Origin: Paenibacillus sp. FSL R5-0912
Lineage (GTDB): Bacteria; Bacillota; Bacilli; Paenibacillales; Paenibacillaceae
NCBI RefSeq assembly: GCF_000758605.1
Contig: NZ_CP009282.1
Span: forward strand, 2,914,001 to 2,978,000
Reading direction: 5' to 3'
DNA: 64,000 bases
Under the pieces are notes generated by a model. It saw only the letters and a list, made by a program, of their open reading frames with translations, was not told where the DNA came from and did no database searches. Every line of letters starts with the position of its first letter. Positions within the stretch are counted from its first letter, which is position 1. The position numbers were made by a program, and so were the translations under genes. Shown here piece after piece: positions 1 to 8,553 of the stretch.

Positions 1-1427
1 CAACTTCCGCACCGGCAACGTCAGAGAATGCTGCCAAGCCGGAGTTGAAATCGCTTAATCTGTGGTCGAAGGATGATTACAATACGTATCCGCTGGCCAA
101 GGTGATCGAAGAGCGGACCGGCTATAAGGTGAAGTATGAGATGCTTCCCGCCGACAAGGCGATGGATAAGCTCAATCTGCTGATCTCCTCTGCCGAGCCG
201 TATGATGTCATTACCATTTCCGGTGAAAAAGCCGTGTATACCGATTATGCCAAAATGGGCGCACTGGTGGATCTGACCCCGCTCATCGAGGAGTTCGGCG
301 ATAATATCAAAGCTTCCATCTCCCAGGCGTCCTTCGATGCAATGAAAATTGACGGCAAAATCTATGGTATTCCCAACAGCTCCTCACAATTTGCCGGTGC
401 CGATCTGATGATCCGCCAGGACTGGCTCGATAAGCTGGGGCTGAAGACGCCGACTACGCTGGATGAATTCACGGAAGTGCTGAAGGCATTCAAGGAGAAG
501 GACCCAGGCGGAACAGGGAACAGCGGCGCTCCGATGTCAATTGACGGTGCACTGGCAACGACGGCGAATATTACAGGTGCCTTCGGAATAGGCACAAGCT
601 GGAATACAGTGGACGGCAAGCTGGTTCCTGCCCCGCTGCATCCGGGCTTCAAGGAATATTTGACGTACATGTCCGGTCTGTATAAGCAGGGTCTGCTCGA
701 TAAGGAATTTGCCGTGAACAAGGATGCTACTCTGAAGGAGAAATTCACCAGCGGCAAGATCGGGGTTATTCAGCTGCCTTGGTATGATATTCCCGGAATT
801 GCTGATGCCTTGACCAAGAACTTTCCTGATGCCAAATATGCTTATCTTCCTGCCCTCAAAGGCAAAGACGGTCAAATGGGCCTCGGCATGAGCGGCGGGT
901 TCGACCGTATTACCTTCATTCCGAAATCTGCGAAGCATCCTGAAGATGCGATGAAATGGATCAACGCCAAGCTGGAAAAAGAAACCTTCAAGCTGATTGC
1001 CATCGGTGAAGAAGGCAAACATCATACCTATAAAGACGGTGTATACAGTCCGATCCTGCCGCTGTTCACGGACGAACGCGGCAACGCCAGCAATTATCTG
1101 ACTGGTATAGACGAGAAGCTGTACCCGATCTATTGGCAGGCCCGGGTGCAGAAGGATGCGCGTCTGTTTGCAGGCTTCTCTTATCTGAACAATGAGCTTC
1201 CGGCGGAAGCGAGAATTGCTGATCCGCTGGCGCTGGCTCCATCCCTGCCGGAATATTCGAAGAACAATGCTTCGCTGAATCAGATGATTAATGATTTCGC
1301 TGTCAAAGTCATTGTCGGTGAAGAGTCCCCGGATGCCGTGGCTGATTTCGCCGAGAAATATAATGCTGCTGGCGGAGAAGCCAGCACCAAAGAGGTGAAT
1401 GACTGGTATGCTACAGTGAAGAAATAG
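1..1427 (+). CDS. ABC sugar transporter substrate-binding protein (5' truncated by window edge)
   Basis: The reading frame is already open at base 3 (Thr-Ser-Ala-Pro-Ala...), so the start codon, signal peptide and lipobox lie left of the window. The TTG at 45 is internal and not a start. The visible 5' part is a Ser/Ala/Pro-rich linker, as found just after the lipidated cysteine in Paenibacillus binding lipoproteins. The rest is a family-1-type extracellular solute-binding fold, including the hinge-region pattern IRQDWLDKLGLKTPTTLDEF and the typical C-terminal end NDWYATVKK. By family it should capture an oligosaccharide at the outer membrane face and deliver it to an LplB/LplC permease pair, which must lie outside the window or be shared. 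A gene for an FAD oxidoreductase follows after 31 bases. Confidence 0.9.
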   Translation, partial: TSAPATSENAAKPELKSLNLWSKDDYNTYPLAKVIEERTGYKVKYEMLPADKAMDKLNLLISSAEPYDVITISGEKAVYTDYAKMGALVDLTPLIEEFGDNIKASISQASFDAMKIDGKIYGIPNSSSQFAGADLMIRQDWLDKLGLKTPTTLDEFTEVLKAFKEKDPGGTGNSGAPMSIDGALATTANITGAFGIGTSWNTVDGKLVPAPLHPGFKEYLTYMSGLYKQGLLDKEFAVNKDATLKEKFTSGKIGVIQLPWYDIPGIADALTKNFPDAKYAYLPALKGKDGQMGLGMSGGFDRITFIPKSAKHPEDAMKWINAKLEKETFKLIAIGEEGKHHTYKDGVYSPILPLFTDERGNASNYLTGIDEKLYPIYWQARVQKDARLFAGFSYLNNELPAEARIADPLALAPSLPEYSKNNASLNQMINDFAVKVIVGEESPDAVADFAEKYNAAGGEASTKEVNDWYATVKK

Positions 1428-1458
1428 TGTCATAGAAAACTTTTTAGGAGGCAAAAGA

Positions 1459-2871
1459 ATGAACAGCTACAGGATGCGGAGCAGTGAGATTCCGCTGCAG
1501 GATTCCTGGGATGTCATCGTTGCAGGCGGCGGGCCGGCGGGTTGTACGGCGGCCGCTGCCGCAGCCCGGGAAGGGGCAAAGACGCTGCTAATCGAAGCAA
1601 CAGGCAGCCTGGGCGGAATGGGCACATCGGGACTTGTGCCTGCCTGGTGCCCGTTCTCGGATATGAAGACGATCATCTACCGGGGACTGGCGATGAAGGT
1701 GTTTGAAGCCTTGAAGGCGCAGATGCCTCATGTAAGCAAAGAGGCGATGGACTGGGTTCCGATCGAGCCCGAGAAGCTCAAGGTCATCTATGATGAGCTG
1801 GTATCCGGAGCAGGGGCCGCGGTGCTGTTCAATACGCAGCTGGGTTCCGTGGAGGCGGATGAGGAAGGTAATGTGCTGGCGCTGATCACTGCCAGCAAGA
1901 ATGGACTGCAGGCGCTGAAGGCTAAGGTCTATATCGACTGCACGGGCGATGCCGATGTAGCAGCCTGGGCGGGAGCAGAATATCTCAAGGGAGATACGGC
2001 AACCGGTGAGCTGATGCCTGCCACGCACTGTTTTACCTTGGGCAATGTCGATGAATATGCTTATCTGAACGGTCCGCTACTGCATAACAATAACAAAACC
2101 AGCCCAATCTTCGATATTCTGGGCTCCGGCAAATTCCCCTTAATTCCGGACTCGCATATCTGTAATAATGTCATTGCTCCCCGGACGGTGGGCTTCAATG
2201 CGGGACATCTATGGGATGTCGATAATACGGATGCCTTCTCCGTATCTGCCGCATTGATGCAGGGAAGGAAGCTGGCTTCCGTCTATAGGGATGCCCTGGC
2301 AGAATACATGCCTGCTGCGTTCGGCAGCTCTTATGTAGCCAACACCGGCTCGCTGATGGGTGTGCGGGAGACGCGGAGAATTACGGGAGATTATGTGCTG
2401 AGTGTGGATGATTATATCAACCGCCGCAGCTTCGCGGATGAAATCTGCCGCAACAGCTATTTCATTGATATCCATGGGACTGAGAGGGAAGAGAAGCAGG
2501 CGGGAGGCAAGCCGGAGGTCATTAAACGTTACGGTCCGGGAGAATCGCACGGCATTCCATACCGCTGCCTGACGCCGCGTTCACTGAAGAATGTGCTGGT
2601 CGCGGGACGTTCGATCTCCTGTGTCCGTGAGGTGCAGGGGAGTGTCCGGGTGATGCCGGTCTGTCTGGCGATGGGCGAAGCGGCCGGGATTGCCGCAGCA
2701 CTCGCCACAGAGCTACCCGATTATGACGTGCATGCGGTGGATGTATCCGTGCTGCGCAGACGCCTGAAGGAAGAGGGGGCTTATCTTCCCGATAATCCCG
2801 TAGCCGGCACAGTATTTGGTGATCCGGGTGCGGCGGCAGGAGAAGAGGAAGAACCGGTGAGGTATCACTGA
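1459..2871 (+). CDS. FAD-dependent oxidoreductase (FAD_oxidored family)
   Basis: 470 residues. The N-terminal FAD-binding Rossmann motif GGGPAGCTAAAAAAREGAK (about residues 22-40) is followed by the family's GGMGTSGLVPAW segment. A C-terminal second dinucleotide motif, NVLVAGRSISCVREVQGSVR, ends in AMGEAAGIAAALA. No signal peptide is visible, so the protein should be cytoplasmic. The ATG has an AGGAGG site 9 bases upstream. Relatives are often found in Paenibacillus and Bacteroidetes polysaccharide loci, but their substrates are poorly known. Placement 31 bases behind the binding-protein gene suggests co-transcription and oxidation of a sugar or derivative. The exact substrate cannot be read from sequence. 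Confidence 0.85.
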   Translation: MNSYRMRSSEIPLQDSWDVIVAGGGPAGCTAAAAAAREGAKTLLIEATGSLGGMGTSGLVPAWCPFSDMKTIIYRGLAMKVFEALKAQMPHVSKEAMDWVPIEPEKLKVIYDELVSGAGAAVLFNTQLGSVEADEEGNVLALITASKNGLQALKAKVYIDCTGDADVAAWAGAEYLKGDTATGELMPATHCFTLGNVDEYAYLNGPLLHNNNKTSPIFDILGSGKFPLIPDSHICNNVIAPRTVGFNAGHLWDVDNTDAFSVSAALMQGRKLASVYRDALAEYMPAAFGSSYVANTGSLMGVRETRRITGDYVLSVDDYINRRSFADEICRNSYFIDIHGTEREEKQAGGKPEVIKRYGPGESHGIPYRCLTPRSLKNVLVAGRSISCVREVQGSVRVMPVCLAMGEAAGIAAALATELPDYDVHAVDVSVLRRRLKEEGAYLPDNPVAGTVFGDPGAAAGEEEEPVRYH

Positions 2872-2914
2872 GAGACGAAGCATAATGATGCTTAGCTTAT
2901 AGTTATTTCCAATT

Positions 2915-2945
2915 AGGCAATCCCCCGGTCAGCGGGGAATTGCCT
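2915..2945 (+). terminator. Rho-independent terminator
   Basis: The hairpin pairs AGGCAATCCCC with GGGGAATTGCCT (one bulged base), followed by GTCTTGTTGT. It ends the binding-protein/FAD oxidoreductase transcription unit. Confidence 0.7.
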
Positions 2946-3134
2946 GTCTTGTTGTACAGGAATCGTACACCATGAGTAGGGGCTTAAGAGAACGATAGGG
3001 CAAATGTATGCGAAAAACCGAATACAATGTGCCGATGACAGGATAGACGAGCTGAATGAGGCTGCATCCCTCTGATCTGATCTCAGCAGATGCAGCCCCA
3101 AATTAGTTGCTGTCAAAAAATACTGATAATCTTG

Positions 3135-3989
3135 TTATTTTACCGTGGCTCCGTCAACTTTACGCTTGAGCAGGATGGCATTAATCTCACCCCCGGCAAG
3201 AATAATAATCGAGCTGATATACAGCCAGATGAGCAGGATCATTACGCCACCGAGGCTGCCGTAGGTTTTGGTGAAATCACTGAATTGATTGACGTACACA
3301 GAGAAGAGGACCGATGTAGCGATCCAGCCGAAAGTGGAGAAAAGCGCACCTGGCACTACCTCCCGCAGAGCCAGCCTGCGGCTTGGGGCGATCCAGTAGA
3401 GCAGTGTGAACACAATGAACATGACCAGCAGCGGCACGGCGTATTGCAGCAGGTCCCATAGCTTCTGTAAACCGTAGGGCAGATCCGTCAACAGGAAGAC
3501 CTGTGTCTTGAGCCAGGTTCCGAGGACCAGCAGCAGAATGCTGAGCAGCACGACAAAACCGATAGTCAGGGTAGCGAGGAAGGCGATCCCTCTTATTTTC
3601 CAGAAGGCCCGGCTCTCATCAATGTCGTAAGCGCGGTTGAGCCCTTTAATGACAGCGTTAACCCCTTTGGAAGCCGCCCATAGCGTTGCAAGCATCCCGA
3701 AGGATAATAGCGCCTGACTGCGTCCCTCCGATACATCCTGCAGAATCTCTTCTATAATAGAGACGGCTTCGGCAGGCATCACCTGTTCCAGCTGCTGGAT
3801 TTTGTCCTCCAGGGAAATATTCGCGTACCCGATCAGGGTCATAATGAAGATCAGAAAGGGAAACAGCGACAGAATCAAATAATAGGTCAGCTGTGCGCTG
3901 ATCCCCTGGACGTCGTCGGCTTTGATTTTTTGCAGCAGCTGTTTGATGAATGTGAATGTGCCGCCGGAACCGGAAATGCTTCTGCTCAT
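3135..3989 (-). CDS. YihY/BrkB family inner-membrane protein
   Basis: 284 residues from the ATG at 3989, which has AGGAGGT 5-6 bases upstream; an earlier in-frame ATG at 4037 has no such site. Several strongly hydrophobic helices are visible, e.g. LTYYLILSLFPFLIFIMTLIGY, FLATLTIGFVVLLSILLLVLG, LLVMFIVFTLLYWIAP and VMILLIWLYISSIIILAGGEINAIL. The C-terminal LLIWLY...GGEINA pattern is characteristic of the YihY/BrkB (formerly RNase BN) family. The name RNase BN is a historical misassignment, and no function is firmly known. It is transcribed alone, toward the FAD oxidoreductase terminator. Confidence 0.9.
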   Translation of the reverse strand: MSRSISGSGGTFTFIKQLLQKIKADDVQGISAQLTYYLILSLFPFLIFIMTLIGYANISLEDKIQQLEQVMPAEAVSIIEEILQDVSEGRSQALLSFGMLATLWAASKGVNAVIKGLNRAYDIDESRAFWKIRGIAFLATLTIGFVVLLSILLLVLGTWLKTQVFLLTDLPYGLQKLWDLLQYAVPLLVMFIVFTLLYWIAPSRRLALREVVPGALFSTFGWIATSVLFSVYVNQFSDFTKTYGSLGGVMILLIWLYISSIIILAGGEINAILLKRKVDGATVK

Positions 3990-4079
3990 AGGGACCTCCT
4001 TTGTGAAATATACCCATATATATGTGCCCCGCGTCAAATTATCCGTAGGTAGAGCAAGCTTGTTCTAATTTTAACACAT

Positions 4080-5270
4080 TCATTCAATATCCCAATCATT
4101 TAGCAGCAGGATAGCGGCTCCGGTGGCTACGGCCTCTTCTCTAAGAAGTCCTTGAGTGAAGAACGGACTGTTCACGGGAGAGGGATAAGTGTTCTTCCTG
4201 GCGACCTCGACGGAGGTGTCGAACACAAGCGGATGTGCCCTGACGAGCGGGCCGCCCAGAACGACACACTCCGGATGAAGGGTATTCATCAGATTAGCCA
4301 GCCCAATCCCCAAGTACGCAGACGATTCCGTGAACTGCTCGGTAACCAGCTTGTCCCCCTGCACGAGAGCTTCGGACAAAGCGGCAAAGGTGATCCGTTC
4401 CGGAGAGAGCTCCGTCAGTAAGCTGCTGCGCCCAATCTTTAACTGTGTGCGTACCCGCTCTTCCAGTGCCGGAACAGACACGAATGCTTCGAGGGCACCA
4501 TAGTTTCCTTTGCCGTGCAGTCTGGGCCCGTTGGTCTGGATAATCATCTGACCCAGTGCGCCCTCTGCGCCTGAGGCTCCCCGAACGATATGGCCGCCGG
4601 AGAGCATCGCGAAGCGGATGGTTGTTCCGGCATGCACATACAGGATGTGTTGGTAATGGTTAGCCTTCAGAGCCCAATGCTCACCGATGAGGGCACAGTT
4701 TGCACCATTGTCAAGCTTGACCGGTATTGCGAGCCGCTCCTCCAGCATTTCGCAGATGGGGACGTTTGACCAGGAGTCGGCTGGGAAATGCTCCGGCTCC
4801 AGAATGATCCCTCGTTCCGGGTTCAATGGACCGACAGCACCGATTCCCATGCCCAGAACGCTGCCGGGCGATATCCCGTGCCCCGAGAGAAGTATCCGGG
4901 CGCTGTCTGCAACATGATCCGCGAGAAGTGAAGGTGTCATGCTATCGTCCATTTCCCAGCTGGTCATAGAGAGCCTGTTGAAATGCATGTCATACAGGCC
5001 AAGCGAAGAATGAATGCGGGAAATCTCCAGCCCGAACAGATACCGGTATGCCGGGTTACACTGGAACAGGATGGGCTTTCTTCCGCCTTTGGAGGTTCCC
5101 AGCCCGGAGGCAATAATTAGCCCCTGGGATGACATCTCATCAAGCAGACGTGTCATACTGCTGCTGGTCAGGGCAAACGCATTCAATAAATCCGCTTTGG
5201 AGGCAGTTCCTAGATAGGATATCCGGTCATAGACGCGTTTTTTTATAGAAGCATTAGGATGGGGCATCAT
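4080..5270 (-). CDS. ROK-family transcriptional repressor (XylR/NagC type)
   Basis: 396 residues, the usual length for XylR/NagC/Mlc-type ROK regulators. Residues about 10-70 form a winged helix-turn-helix (SKADLLNAFALTSSSMTRLL). The rest is the actin-like ROK fold with GMGIGAVGPLNPERG and the sugar-site segment DNGANCALIGEHW. The canonical ROK zinc motif CxCGxxGCxE is replaced by LHGKGNYGALE, so all three cysteines are absent while the following Glu-Ala is kept. It probably represses carbohydrate genes and is released by a sugar ligand; the target is unknown. It is divergent from the CHR transporter genes across a 292-base AT-rich gap. GGAG lies about 11 bases before the start. Confidence 0.88.
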   Translation of the reverse strand: MMPHPNASIKKRVYDRISYLGTASKADLLNAFALTSSSMTRLLDEMSSQGLIIASGLGTSKGGRKPILFQCNPAYRYLFGLEISRIHSSLGLYDMHFNRLSMTSWEMDDSMTPSLLADHVADSARILLSGHGISPGSVLGMGIGAVGPLNPERGIILEPEHFPADSWSNVPICEMLEERLAIPVKLDNGANCALIGEHWALKANHYQHILYVHAGTTIRFAMLSGGHIVRGASGAEGALGQMIIQTNGPRLHGKGNYGALEAFVSVPALEERVRTQLKIGRSSLLTELSPERITFAALSEALVQGDKLVTEQFTESSAYLGIGLANLMNTLHPECVVLGGPLVRAHPLVFDTSVEVARKNTYPSPVNSPFFTQGLLREEAVATGAAILLLNDWDIE

Positions 5271-5562
5271 CAGCTGCTTATCTCCATTTCCAAGTTAATT
5301 AGTGGGAATACATAAAGTATAACGAGCTATTGAGATCATTGCCAGTTAAATTCATATCCTGCTATTTTAATAGGAATACCGAAGATAATTCCAAAATGGA
5401 TTTTTTTATTTTCAGACCAGGCGCATTCATGCTCTGATTATGGGATATTAACGGAGTATTTACAAATAAATAGAGGACTTTAATCCAAAATGAAATTAAT
5501 TATGTTAAAATACAAAAGACATCTCTCGGGAGAGCAGAAAGAGTATATAAGGGTGAACTGGG

Positions 5563-6198
5563 ATGAAGCAAAGGGTAAGCAGAAAGATGAAGCTACTTTG
5601 GAGTATTTTTTTTGTGTTTTTCAAAATTGGACCCTCCACCTTTGGAGGCGGGTATGCAATGATTGCGACCATTGAAGAAGAGATTGTACGAAAAAAGGGT
5701 TGGATGAACGAAGAGGAAATGGGTGACATGATATCCGTATCCGGTTCTGCTCCTGGAGGGGTGGCCGTGAATAGCGCAGCGTTTATCGGCTATCGTCTTG
5801 GTGGAGTAACGGGAGCTGTGGCCGCTGTCATTGCAATAACACTGCCTACCTTCCTGATCGTTTTTATTCTCAGCGGACTCAGGCTTATATTTAAAGACAA
5901 TGTCAAGGTAGAAGCCGCATTAAAAGGCATTCATGCCGCAGTCGTTGCCTTGATCATAGTCGCAGCCGGAAAGATGTGGAAGGCTTCTGTTCTCGACGCG
6001 GTGACGCTTGTACTTGCGGCTGTCTCACTGGCGTTACTATTGTTCACACAGATACATCCTTTTTATCTGATTCTGGGCGGGCTGACAGCGGGAGTCCTTG
6101 TCGTTCTGTATAAGAAGAAACGGGGGATGAGCGTGGTTACGGAAAAGGCGAGAACGGAAGAACGCCGGGACCTGCAGTTTCCGGAATACTATATTTGA
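5563..6198 (+). CDS. CHR-family (chromate-type) transporter, first half-size subunit
   Basis: 211 residues of mainly hydrophobic sequence. It carries the CHR signature near the N terminus, FFKIGPSTFGGGYAMIATIEEE, and the second conserved segment SGSAPGGVAVNSAAFIGY. The length is half that of the classical two-domain ChrA, so it is a short-chain CHR protein that works with the next gene, as with Bacillus YwrA/YwrB. The start is the ATG after AAGGGTGA. Family members export chromate by antiport, but many Bacillales homologues have unproven substrates. The C-terminal 30 residues are charged and cytoplasmic-looking. Confidence 0.87.
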   Translation: MKQRVSRKMKLLWSIFFVFFKIGPSTFGGGYAMIATIEEEIVRKKGWMNEEEMGDMISVSGSAPGGVAVNSAAFIGYRLGGVTGAVAAVIAITLPTFLIVFILSGLRLIFKDNVKVEAALKGIHAAVVALIIVAAGKMWKASVLDAVTLVLAAVSLALLLFTQIHPFYLILGGLTAGVLVVLYKKKRGMSVVTEKARTEERRDLQFPEYYI

Positions 6199-6212
6199 AG
6201 GGTGATTATCGG

Positions 6213-6746
6213 ATGCTGTGGGAGCTGTTGCTGATTTTTATTAGAGTGGGATTAGTTTCATTTGGCGGCGGTTATGCGGTTATTACACTGATTCAGCGGG
6301 AGGTATCCGACAAAGGATGGATGGACAGCGGCGCTTTTCAGGAAATTGTTGCTTTGGCCGGAATGGCTCCGGGGTCCATCGCGACCAATACCGCAACCCT
6401 GATCGGATACTCCCAAGCGGGGATGGGGGGAGCGATAGCGGCAACGGCTGGCATTATTCTGCCGTCGCTTATTATCGTCATTTGCATCGCTGTCTTCTTT
6501 TTGAAGCTGCAGAGCAATGAATGGGTCAGAGCTTCATTTTACGGACTGCGGCCGATCGTGACCGGCTTAATTCTGTATGCGGCAGTTCATTTCGGATTTA
6601 GCGGACAAAGCGGGTCCTGGTTAACCTGGACCATGGCCGGCTCGCTGCTGATTTGTGCCGGATGCCTCATTCTTGTTGCCAAATATAAGGTGCATCCGTT
6701 TGCGGTGATCCTCCTGTCGGCGGTAGCTGGAATTGTTATTTTTTAG
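6213..6746 (+). CDS. CHR-family (chromate-type) transporter, second half-size subunit
   Basis: 177 residues from the ATG at 6213, chosen because AAGGGTGA sits 8 bases upstream, the same site as for the preceding gene. A TTG at 6195 overlapping the previous stop is a weaker alternative. The CHR signature is repeated (IRVGLVSFGGGYAVITLIQRE, then AGMAPGSIATNTATLIGY), followed by four or more hydrophobic helices. Pairing of two short CHR proteins in one operon is typical; they are thought to assemble with opposite topology as the equivalent of one ChrA. No terminator-type hairpin with a T-run directly follows. Confidence 0.87.
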   Translation: MLWELLLIFIRVGLVSFGGGYAVITLIQREVSDKGWMDSGAFQEIVALAGMAPGSIATNTATLIGYSQAGMGGAIAATAGIILPSLIIVICIAVFFLKLQSNEWVRASFYGLRPIVTGLILYAAVHFGFSGQSGSWLTWTMAGSLLICAGCLILVAKYKVHPFAVILLSAVAGIVIF

Positions 6747-7062
6747 GTAAATACAGGTTGACGCCAACAAAAAAAAGCGCGTTCACTCGCCAGCGGCAGC
6801 CCAAAGCCACCGCCCGCTTCGCAGCCGCTGTGGGGAGCTGGGTGAACATCCGGTGAAGAAATAAGCGGTCTGCATTCTTGCCATCTTCATAGACTGGCAG
6901 CATCTGGAGAAGCTAACGGACCGGGTGGCGCTTATATCCCAAAAAAGCAACGTTTCGCCGGGCTAACGGACTCCGTTCACTAAGCTGAATGAGCCAGATT
7001 AGAAGGATAAGCGCTGTAGGGTCCGTAGTGGCTGAGAGAATACATATATCAGCAAATAGTAC
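6747..7062. repeat. Non-coding gap with a palindromic intergenic element
   Basis: No gene is seen in these 316 bases. Near 6777-6846 a GC-rich imperfect hairpin starts with GTTCACTCGCCAGC and closes with GAGCTGGGTGAAC. From about 6913 to 7034 there is a second, longer imperfect palindrome: its left end CTAACGGACCGGGTGGCGCTTA is complementary, with several mismatches, to its right end TAAGCGCTGTAGGGTCCGTAG. GGGCTAACGGACTCCGTTCA occurs inside. The arrangement resembles dispersed palindromic repeats common between Paenibacillus genes; family membership is inferred, not tested. Confidence 0.5.
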
Positions 7063-7392
7063 TTATCTTAGCGGCTCACCATAGCAGATATGCCAGTGCA
7101 GATGCTTCGAATCCTGGTATTTACCAAGGTTCGTGTTCACCCGGCATGCCCCATATTCTTCGGTTACCTGGGCAGCAACCTGCTTAATCACTCCCATAAG
7201 CTCAAGCAGCAGTTCGTTATCTCCCTCGTTAAGGGTTAATAGAGAGGAGATATGCCGCTTAGGGATAGCCACAATGTGGACAGGATAAAAGGGTCTGGTG
7301 TGATGGTAGGCTAGAATATTGTCCGTTTCGATTACCTTCCGTACTTCTATTTTGCCGCTCAATACTTCTTCACAGTAGAAATCTTCAGTCAT
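7063..7392 (-). CDS. HIT-family protein (histidine triad nucleotide hydrolase type)
   Basis: 109 residues from the ATG at 7392. AAGGAGG abuts an earlier ATG at 7398, so the downstream ATG with 6-base spacing is preferred. The HIT fold is shown by FYPVHIVAIPKRHISSL and by the histidine triad HLHWHI near the C terminus, with the catalytic His in the middle of the triad. HIT proteins hydrolyse nucleoside phosphoramidates, Ap4A or similar compounds; which one applies here cannot be told. It stands alone, divergent from the gene starting at 7527. Confidence 0.85.
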   Translation of the reverse strand: MTEDFYCEEVLSGKIEVRKVIETDNILAYHHTRPFYPVHIVAIPKRHISSLLTLNEGDNELLLELMGVIKQVAAQVTEEYGACRVNTNLGKYQDSKHLHWHICYGEPLR

Positions 7393-7526
7393 GTACATCC
7401 TCCTTAGCAATGGGTATTCTCTTGTATTTTAATGGAAAACTTCTAATATAGTAAGAAAGAGTACTAAGCTGTTGGTGAGAGCCCGGTGGTTAAGGGATAT
7501 TACATGGAGCCAAAAGGAGAATGTAC

Positions 7527-8459
7527 ATGAAGCTGCTGCTGGAGGATTACGAGGTCATCAGGCACTGGATCTCCCGCAATGCCCGTCCGCTGGACCTGGC
7601 GAGGTGGAGATTTCACTTTGAAAATGGCGGATTACCGCCCGTGCTGGAAGCTTTGTCGGCGTATCAGAATAAGGATGGCGGCTTCGGCCATGCCCTGGAG
7701 GCGGATGCGTGGAATCCGAATTCCACCCCGATCCAAACGGCGACCGCTGTAGAGAGATTGCTGGAACTGGGATTCGAAGATGGCCGACATCCGCTGGTGC
7801 AGGGTATTCTGAGGTACCTGGACAGCGGTGCGGACATGGAAGACCGGACCTGGAGGAATGTGGTAGCCTCTAACAATGATTACCCGCATGCTCCTTGGTG
7901 GCACACGGATTCGAACAGTACCGCACGCAGTATCTATAATCCGACAGCCATATTGTCCGGGTTCATCCTGAAGTATGCTGACAGGGACAGTGCACTGTAT
8001 GAACGGGGTATGGGCATCGCCCGTGAATTGACTGATTTATTCCTGCAAGATCCCGCACTTGAGATGCATCCGCTGAGATGCGTTGCCACGCTGCTGGATT
8101 GTATAGCCTGGGCAGAGCTGCAGGAGCATTTCCCCTACGTTTCCTTGAAGGAAGCGGTCAAGGTGCAGAGCACTCAGCTCATTAGCCGCGATGAGGGGCA
8201 ATGGAACGGGTACAGCTGCAGACCGTCCTTTTTCCTCAAGTCGCCGCAAAGTCCGGGTTATGCAGAGCTTGCCGGGCTGATGCACCAGGAGCTGGATCAT
8301 CTGCTGGAGACCCGGAATTCAGAAGGTGTCTGGAACCTGACCTGGACCTGGGCTGGTTATGAGCGGGAGTTTGCCATCAGCGAGAACTGGTGGAAGGCAC
8401 ATATTGTTATTGAGAATATGCTGCTGCTGCGGGAGTTTGGACGGATAGCAGAGCTTTAG
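7527..8459 (+). CDS. Conserved protein with terpenoid-cyclase-like alpha/alpha-barrel repeats
   Basis: 310 residues from the ATG at 7527, with AAGGAGA 7 bases upstream; another ATG at 7521 abuts the ribosome site. No signal peptide or membrane helix is seen. Repeats such as ALSAYQNKDGGFGHALEAD and ETRNSEGVWNLTWTW resemble the QW/prenyltransferase-squalene-cyclase repeats that build an alpha/alpha toroid. Asn-Ser-Thr-Pro-Ile-Gln-Thr-Ala-Thr-Ala then fits a helix of such a barrel. There is no DxDD or DxDDTA motif, so cyclase activity is doubtful. The function is unknown. The first codons ATG-TAC-ATG match those of the divergent HIT gene. Confidence 0.7.
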   Translation: MKLLLEDYEVIRHWISRNARPLDLARWRFHFENGGLPPVLEALSAYQNKDGGFGHALEADAWNPNSTPIQTATAVERLLELGFEDGRHPLVQGILRYLDSGADMEDRTWRNVVASNNDYPHAPWWHTDSNSTARSIYNPTAILSGFILKYADRDSALYERGMGIARELTDLFLQDPALEMHPLRCVATLLDCIAWAELQEHFPYVSLKEAVKVQSTQLISRDEGQWNGYSCRPSFFLKSPQSPGYAELAGLMHQELDHLLETRNSEGVWNLTWTWAGYEREFAISENWWKAHIVIENMLLLREFGRIAEL

Positions 8460-8496
8460 CATAAATTAATATTGCCTGATAAATGCCCGCACAATC

Positions 8497-8529
8497 AAGC
8501 CCAAGCTATCCTATCAGATGCTTGGGCTT
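8497..8529. terminator. Bidirectional Rho-independent terminator
   Basis: AAGCCCAAGC and GCTTGGGCTT form a perfect 10-bp stem with a 13-base loop between two convergent genes, so it can end both transcripts. Confidence 0.8.
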
Positions 8530-8553
8530 TGGTATGTGCAGCATTGCCTATAA

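Noticed and set aside
537..1454. 305-codon minus-strand frame inside the first binding-protein gene
   Set aside because: Shadow of the plus-strand gene, which has family motifs; the antisense product has none.
7521..8459. Terpene or squalene cyclase activity for the barrel protein
   Set aside because: The repeats resemble that fold, but the catalytic Asp-rich motif is absent.
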